A DNA stretch of 64,000 nucleotides from Sva-07 sp963715285. GTDB taxonomy: Bacteria > Actinomycetota > Acidimicrobiia > Acidimicrobiales > Ilumatobacteraceae. The stretch spans positions 1 through 64,000 of the forward strand of contig CAVQRU010000039.1 of NCBI GenBank assembly GCA_963715285.1, read 5' to 3'. Positions 59,069 to 64,000 of this stretch are shown piece after piece; the first letter of the stretch is position 1, and every line of letters starts with the position of its first letter. The notes beneath the pieces were generated by a model. That model saw nothing but the letters and a program-made list of their open reading frames with translations. It ran no database searches and was not told where the DNA came from. A program made the translations under genes and the position numbers.

Positions 59069-60607
59069 ATGACCATCATCGACGACGCGCCACGCGTCAC
59101 GTCCCCCGACACGCCCGACGACACCGTCGCCTTCCGCGACCTCGGCCTGCCCGATGCGATCGTGCGCCGGCTCGAGAGCCAGGGCAAGCACAACGCCTTC
59201 CCCATCCAGGCTGCCGTCATCCCCGACGCGTTGGCCGGCCGCGACGTCGCCGGCCGCGCCCCCACCGGTTCCGGCAAGACGCTCGGCTTCGGTCTCCCAC
59301 TCGTCGCCCGCCTCGTCGACGCCCGTCCCAAGCGGCCCGTCGCCCTGGTGCTGGCCCCCACTCGTGAACTCGCCGAGCAGATCATGGCCGAGCTCACCCC
59401 GTTCGCGAAGGCCGCCGGTCACGATGCCGCGTCCGTCTACGGCGGTGTCGGCTACGGCGGACAGCGCAAGGCACTCGACCGTGGTGTCGAACTCGTCGTC
59501 GCCTGCCCCGGCCGCCTCGAAGACCTCATGCAGATGCGAGCGATCGACCTGCGCGACGTCGCCACCGTCGTCATCGACGAGGCCGACCAGATGGCCGACA
59601 TGGGCTTCCTGCCCGCCGTTCGCCGCATCGTCGAGCAGACCTCGAAGGATCGTCAGGTCCTGCTCTTCTCTGCCACGCTCGACGGTCCCGTCGCCAAGCT
59701 CGTCGCCGACTTCCAGCACAACCCGGTGCGTCACGAGGTCGGCCCGAAGGGCCCCGACGTGCACGCCGCCCAGCACCATTTCTGGGTGGTCGACCGCGAA
59801 CAGCGCGTCAACACGACCGCCGATGTGATCCAACGTCTGGGCGCCACCATCGTCTTCACCCGCACCCGGCACGGCGCCGACCGTCTCGCCAAGCAGCTCG
59901 GCCGCAACGGCGTGACCGCGGAACCGATCCACGGCGGCCGCAGCCAGGGCCAGCGTGACCGTGCCCTCGCCTCGTTCAAGAAGGGCCAGGCCTCGGCGCT
60001 GATCGCCACCGACGTCGCCGCTCGCGGCATCCACGTCAACGGCGTCAACGCCGTCGTCCACTACGACCCGCCGGCCGAGGACGCCACCTACCTGCACCGT
60101 TCGGGCCGCACCGCACGTGCCGGCGCACTGGGCACCGTCGTGTCGCTGCTCGACCAGAGCCAGAAGAAGGACGCCATGAAGATGCAGCGCGGCATCGGGA
60201 TCAGCGAACCGCTCACCTCGGCTCGCGTCAACGATCTCGTGATCCACGCCGCACCGGCAGTCGCCAAGCAGGCGCACACCGCCGACATCGACGTCGACCA
60301 TCGCCAGACGCGGATCACCCGCGACGCGAAGCCGGCCCGCGAGCCGGCACCGAAGGCCGACACCAGTCGTCCGGTTCCGACCGGCAACGCTGCCGACGCC
60401 AAGGGAACGGTCAAGTTCTTCAACTCGGGCCGTGGCTACGGCTTCATCACCCCCGACAACGGCGACAAGGACCTCTTCGTCCACTTCTCCGTCATCGTCA
60501 ACGACGGGTTCAAGACCCTCGACAACGGTGCCCGCGTCGACTTCGGTGTTCGCGAAGGCCGCAACGGCCAAGAAGCGTTCGACGTCCGCGTCGTCCCGTT
60601 CGCCTGA
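59069..60607 (+). CDS. DEAD-box RNA helicase fused to a cold-shock domain
   Basis: The 512-residue protein has the DEAD-box core: Q-motif FPIQAAVIPDALAGRD, motif I APTGSGKT, PTRELAEQ, motif II VIDEADQM, SAT, and motif VI HRSGRTARAG. A basic linker with PAREPAPKADTSRPVPTG follows. The last 75 residues (about 440-512) are a cold-shock domain with RNP1 GRGYGFIT and RNP2 DLFVHFS. The protein probably melts RNA secondary structure, with the cold-shock domain holding single strands. Fusion of the two modules in one chain is uncommon. AGAGGAG precedes the ATG. Confidence 0.9.
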   Translation: MTIIDDAPRVTSPDTPDDTVAFRDLGLPDAIVRRLESQGKHNAFPIQAAVIPDALAGRDVAGRAPTGSGKTLGFGLPLVARLVDARPKRPVALVLAPTRELAEQIMAELTPFAKAAGHDAASVYGGVGYGGQRKALDRGVELVVACPGRLEDLMQMRAIDLRDVATVVIDEADQMADMGFLPAVRRIVEQTSKDRQVLLFSATLDGPVAKLVADFQHNPVRHEVGPKGPDVHAAQHHFWVVDREQRVNTTADVIQRLGATIVFTRTRHGADRLAKQLGRNGVTAEPIHGGRSQGQRDRALASFKKGQASALIATDVAARGIHVNGVNAVVHYDPPAEDATYLHRSGRTARAGALGTVVSLLDQSQKKDAMKMQRGIGISEPLTSARVNDLVIHAAPAVAKQAHTADIDVDHRQTRITRDAKPAREPAPKADTSRPVPTGNAADAKGTVKFFNSGRGYGFITPDNGDKDLFVHFSVIVNDGFKTLDNGARVDFGVREGRNGQEAFDVRVVPFA

Positions 60608-60673
60608 ACCACCGACGTCCATCGCCAGGTCATCGCTCGATGGGCGATGACCTGGGAGGAATAGGGTCGAGTC

Positions 60674-63600
60674 GTGCACAACGATCGCGACCTCGTCGAG
60701 AAGCGGATCGAGCGTGAACTCTGGGAGCGAGTGCTCCCACTCGTTCACGTCGACCGGCGACCGCTGACGATCGAAGCAGGTCCCGACCTCGACGATCTCG
60801 CACCATTCGAGGTCGGATCGTCGTGGGGAGCCCCGTGGGCGACCACGTGGTTCCGGCTGTCGGGTGACATCCCGCCCGAGTGGGCGGGCCGACGCGTCGA
60901 GGCCGTGATCGACCTCGGGTTCCATCCCCGTGCCGCCGGCTTCCAGTGCGAGGCCCTCGTGGTCGAGACGAAGCCGGACGGCTCGTTCCGACCGCTCCAG
61001 GGAATCCACCCGCGCCGCACCAACTACGCGATCGACTCGGCGCCCGGGCCCGTCGTGCTGCATCTCGAGGCCGCGTCGAACCCGTCGTTCCCCGGCTACA
61101 CCCCGTCGCACCTCGGATCGCTCGAGACCGCAGGCGATCGACTGCTCTACCGCTTCCGTCGAGCATCGTTGGTGGTCGTCGACCCGGCCGCGGAGGCCCT
61201 CGCCTACGACATCGAGGTACTCGACGGCGTGATGCGAGCGCTCGCGTCCGACGATCCTCGTCGCGCCCGGCTCCAGCGCACGCTCGCCGAGACGCTCGAC
61301 CGGATCCCGGATGTCGCCGCCGCCCAGCGGGTGATCGCCCCAGCGATGGCCGAGGACTTCGGCGACGCCGTCCGACACCGGTCCGTCGCCATCGGCCACG
61401 CGCACATCGACACCGCATGGCTCTGGCCGCTCCGGGAGACCCAGCGCAAGGTCACGCGCACGTTCTCCTCGGCGGCCGCCCTGATGGACGACTATCCCGA
61501 GTACAGGTTCTGCGCGTCGTCGGCGCAGCACTACACCTGGGTCGAGGAGCGTCAACCCGAGCTCTTCGCGAAGATCGTCCAGCGCGTCGAGCGGGGCCAG
61601 TGGGTTCCGGTCGGCGGCATGTGGGTCGAGGCCGACATGAACCTGCCGTCGGGGGAGAGCCTCGTTCGCCAGATCGTGTTCGGTCAGCGCTACTTCGAGG
61701 AGCACGTCGGCGCCCGCTGCACCGAGGTGTGGATCCCCGACGTGTTCGGCTACCCGGCGGGCCTGCCGCAGGTGTTCGCGGCAGGTGGGATGCACCGCTT
61801 CGTCACCCAGAAGCTGAGCTGGAACAAGCAGAACCGCTTCCCCCACAGCACCTTCTGGTGGGAGGGCCTCGACGGCACGCGCGTCCTCACCCACTTCCCG
61901 CCGGTCGACACCTACAACGCGGAGATCACCCCGGAGGAGTTCGCGTTCTCGATCACCAACTTTCGTGACCACGCCTGGAGCAACGATTCGTTGATGCCCT
62001 TCGGGCACGGCGACGGCGGCGGCGGCCCGACCCGCGAGATGCTGGAGCGGGCGCGGCGCCTCGCCCACATCGATGCCCGGGCGACGCTCGAGATCGATCG
62101 TCCGTCAGCAGTGTTCGAGCGCATCGAACGCGACGCCGATCGGGGGGCACCGGTGCCCGTCTGGCGAGGCGAGCTCTACTTCGAGATGCACCGCGGCACG
62201 CTCACCAGCCAGCTGAAGACAAAACTCGGGAACCGCCGCTGCGAGCGCCTGCTCGTCGAGGCCGAACTCTGGGCCGCCACACTCGGGCGCCGCGCCGAGG
62301 TCGATCACCTGTGGAAGGAGGTGCTCACCCAGCAGTTCCACGACATCCTCCCCGGCTCGTCGATCGCGTGGGTCCACCAGGACGCGGAACGGATCCTGGG
62401 CGAGGTCGAGGAGGAGTTGGAGGCGCGAATCGCCGCCCTGCTCGGAGACCTCGGCGCCGGACCACTGCTCGCGAACCCGGCCGACGTGCCCGTCGACGAG
62501 GTGCTGATCCTGGACGTCGACCACATCCCCGGCGAACTCGACGACATCGACGACGTGCCTGGCGAACTCGACGTGCGCCAGACGTTGTCCGACGGACGTG
62601 TGGCACTGCGTGCGGTGGTTCCGGCGCTCGGCGTCGCGCCGATCGCAGCGCTGCCGGTGGGCGACCGGGTCGTGTTGTCCGATTCGTCGATGACGAACGG
62701 CCACCTCGCCGTCCGCTGGGATGCGCACGGCAACATCACGTCGATCATCGACCTCGAGCGGGCTCGCGAGATCGTTCCCACCGGGCAGCTCGCCGCCGCC
62801 CTCGAACTCGCGCCCGACCACCCGGTCGAGTACGACGCGTGGGACCTCGAGTCGTGGACCCGGGCGGGAGCGGTCGCGCTCACCGGCCCGGCCGACGTGT
62901 CGATCGTCGACTCCGGCCCGCTGGTCGGCCGCGTTCGTGTCGAGCGCTCGTTCGGCCCGTCGACGTCGACGGTCACCTACGAGTTGCGTGCCGGCAGCTC
63001 CGAGCTGCGCGTCCACGTCGATCTCGACTGGCGCCACGACGAACACCTGCTGTCGATGGCGTTCCCGCTCGACGTGCGTGCCGACGTGGCGATGTGCGAC
63101 GTCCAGTTCGGTGTGGTCGCTCGCCCGACCCATCCGTCGAGCCCGTGGGACGCCGCCAAGTTCGAGGTGTGCGCCCATCGTTACGTCGATGTCGCCGAAC
63201 CCGACTTCGGCGTCGCCGTGCTCAACGACGGACGCTACGGCCACAGCGTCTTCGACGGCGCCGTGAGGGTGAGCCTCGCCCGGGCGGCGCAGTATCCGGA
63301 CCCGAACGCGGACCGTGGCCACCACGAGGTGACCCTGGCGATTCGGCCCCACGGGTCCGGGCTCGCCGAGGTCCGGGCGGCGGCCGCCCGACTGAACTCG
63401 CCGGTGCGGGTGGTCATGGGACGCTCCGCAGCGGCGGCGCCCACGCCGGTGGTGGCGATCACGGGTGCCGACGGCGGTCCCGCGGTCGGAGTCGGTGTCG
63501 ACGCCGTCAAGCTTGCCGACGACGGCGGCGGGGATCTCGTCGTGCGGCTGCACGAGGCGTGCGGCAACCGGACCCGGATCTCGGTCGCGGTCGCGGATCG

Positions 63601-63757
63601 GATCACGGTGGCGTGGCGGTGCAATCTCCTCGAGGAACCGCAGACGGGTGAAGAGGTGGGTGACGGGATCGTGGCGCTCACCCTGCGCCCGTTCCAGCTC
63701 GTGACGCTCCGCCTCCGCACGGCCTCCGGCACCGACGGCCGCTCGCTCACGAATTGA
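60674..63757 (+). CDS. GH38 alpha-mannosidase
   Basis: The 1027-residue enzyme has the GH38 zinc site GHAHIDTAWLWPLRET (His242/His244/Asp246 region) and the nucleophile Asp356 in WIPDVFGYPAGLPQ. It also has PFGHGDGGGGPTREM and QFHDILPGSSI. The long C-terminal beta-domains (from about 590) are complete. It hydrolyses alpha-mannosides, perhaps from storage or host-derived glycans. There is no signal peptide, so it acts in the cytoplasm. GTG 60674 has TAGGGT six bases upstream. Within the linker an internal near-repeat (PGELDDIDD-VPGELDV) occurs. Confidence 0.93.
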   Translation: MHNDRDLVEKRIERELWERVLPLVHVDRRPLTIEAGPDLDDLAPFEVGSSWGAPWATTWFRLSGDIPPEWAGRRVEAVIDLGFHPRAAGFQCEALVVETKPDGSFRPLQGIHPRRTNYAIDSAPGPVVLHLEAASNPSFPGYTPSHLGSLETAGDRLLYRFRRASLVVVDPAAEALAYDIEVLDGVMRALASDDPRRARLQRTLAETLDRIPDVAAAQRVIAPAMAEDFGDAVRHRSVAIGHAHIDTAWLWPLRETQRKVTRTFSSAAALMDDYPEYRFCASSAQHYTWVEERQPELFAKIVQRVERGQWVPVGGMWVEADMNLPSGESLVRQIVFGQRYFEEHVGARCTEVWIPDVFGYPAGLPQVFAAGGMHRFVTQKLSWNKQNRFPHSTFWWEGLDGTRVLTHFPPVDTYNAEITPEEFAFSITNFRDHAWSNDSLMPFGHGDGGGGPTREMLERARRLAHIDARATLEIDRPSAVFERIERDADRGAPVPVWRGELYFEMHRGTLTSQLKTKLGNRRCERLLVEAELWAATLGRRAEVDHLWKEVLTQQFHDILPGSSIAWVHQDAERILGEVEEELEARIAALLGDLGAGPLLANPADVPVDEVLILDVDHIPGELDDIDDVPGELDVRQTLSDGRVALRAVVPALGVAPIAALPVGDRVVLSDSSMTNGHLAVRWDAHGNITSIIDLERAREIVPTGQLAAALELAPDHPVEYDAWDLESWTRAGAVALTGPADVSIVDSGPLVGRVRVERSFGPSTSTVTYELRAGSSELRVHVDLDWRHDEHLLSMAFPLDVRADVAMCDVQFGVVARPTHPSSPWDAAKFEVCAHRYVDVAEPDFGVAVLNDGRYGHSVFDGAVRVSLARAAQYPDPNADRGHHEVTLAIRPHGSGLAEVRAAAARLNSPVRVVMGRSAAAAPTPVVAITGADGGPAVGVGVDAVKLADDGGGDLVVRLHEACGNRTRISVAVADRITVAWRCNLLEEPQTGEEVGDGIVALTLRPFQLVTLRLRTASGTDGRSLTN

Positions 63758-63783
63758 CCCCGGTCTCAGCCGCACGAAGAACC

Positions 63784-63836
63784 CCGGAAAATGCCTGGAT
63801 GTACGCGCTCAGCGCGACGATCCGGGCATTTTTCGG
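63784..63836. repeat. Dispersed imperfect palindrome (copy 2)
   Basis: The segment begins CCGGAAAATGCCTGGAT, has the central GCGCTCAGCGCGACG and ends with ATCCGGGCATTTTTCGG. AAAATGCCTGGAT pairs with ATCCGGGCATTTT (one mismatch) around an inner CGCGC-TCA-GCGCG stem. It is related to the element at 52942-52997. Here it separates the convergent mannosidase and M20 genes and could act as a two-way terminator. Confidence 0.82.
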
Positions 63837-63845
63837 ATTCGGGGG

Positions 63846-64000
63846 TCAGGTGGGGGCGAGGTGCCGGAGGGCGGCGGACGCGTAGAGCGCCGTGCCCACC
63901 GCCATCGCCGGCTCGTCGAACATCACCCGGTTGGAGTGGTTCGGCGCCGCCGTCGCCGGGTTGAGGCCCTCGGGGGTGCCCCCGAGGAACATCATGGCGC
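63846..64000 (-). CDS. M20-family amidohydrolase/peptidase, C-terminal end only
   Basis: The last 51 codons are visible, with the 5' part beyond the window. The translation includes AMMFLGGTPEGLNPATAAPN, then HSNRVMFDEPAMAVGTALYA and ends AALRHLAPT. This is the C-terminal pattern of M20 N-acyl-amino-acid amidohydrolases and aminoacylases, with the conserved histidine and glutamate of the NHSNRVMFDE segment. It is convergent with the mannosidase. The substrate cannot be told. Confidence 0.82.
   Translation of the reverse strand, partial: AMMFLGGTPEGLNPATAAPNHSNRVMFDEPAMAVGTALYASAALRHLAPT

Noticed and set aside
58202..62068. Very long open frame on the minus strand opposite the helicase and mannosidase
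   Set aside because: It is antisense to two well-supported genes with conserved motifs and has arginine/aspartate-rich composition typical of high-GC shadow frames.

Overview
The window is a gene-dense, high-GC stretch of chromosome from an actinobacterium. Several features fit the Acidimicrobiia (for example an Ilumatobacter-like marine lineage): a GlnR-like orphan regulator beside both a GlnA2-type and a eukaryotic-type glutamine synthetase, an MhuD-like heme-degrading enzyme, paired ArsA/Get3-like ATPases, and many GTG starts. The genus is an inference. Thirteen start codons have a TANNNT hexamer 6-7 nt upstream and no Shine-Dalgarno sequence, as in leaderless actinobacterial transcripts. 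I saw no CRISPR array, rRNA, phage structural gene or transposase.

Layout. 1-2.4 kb: thioredoxin-like/CcdA pair and an acetyl-CoA hydrolase family protein. 2.5-5.8 kb: Nudix enzyme, then an Fe-S module (Mrp carrier divergent from a SufR-like regulator and an IscA-type protein). 5.8-11.6 kb: Tat lipoprotein, RidA, Tag glycosylase, PLP decarboxylase, 8-oxoguanine-deaminase-like amidohydrolase, SGNH lipoprotein. 11.6-14.8 kb: nitrogen cluster (GlnR-like, GlnA2-like, GSII). 15-21 kb: SMP-30, ankyrin, penicillin-acylase-like lipoprotein, NadE. 21-24.3 kb: zinc module (Fur-family regulator, ZnuB, ZnuA, ZnuC) with a candidate Zur operator. 24.4-26.9 kb: YibE/F protein, Nudix, dUTPase. 26.9-31.1 kb: a four-gene TelA operon with a solute-binding/VWA lipoprotein, the best candidate for a poorly described system. 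31.2-39.7 kb: M14-like peptidase, MT0933-like small protein, selA-selB, NfeD, two ArsA-like ATPases, receiver protein, tRNA-Pro(CGG).

39.8-43.7 kb, just after the tRNA, looks like an acquired and decaying island: a hydrolase-cyclase fusion, a second alpha/beta hydrolase, a frameshifted aldose epimerase and a 5'-truncated NylB-like serine hydrolase, all of visibly lower GC. From 43.8 kb the backbone resumes: SulP transporter, NERD-like/UvrD helicase, MazG-like protein, Asd, methyltransferase, CNNM protein, LysC, MhuD, kynureninase, lipoprotein, DNA ligase, CoA transferase, SDR, DUF6325/SHOCT pair, a DEAD helicase fused to a cold-shock domain, GH38 alpha-mannosidase, and the end of an M20 peptidase.

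Three kinds of intergenic structure recur or stand out: a palindrome with core GGGGTC-N-GACCCC and variable arms (three copies), a longer imperfect palindrome with core GCGCTCAGCGCGACG (two copies, one of which forms the tail of the kynureninase reading frame), and a 24-bp perfect hairpin between lysC and mhuD.
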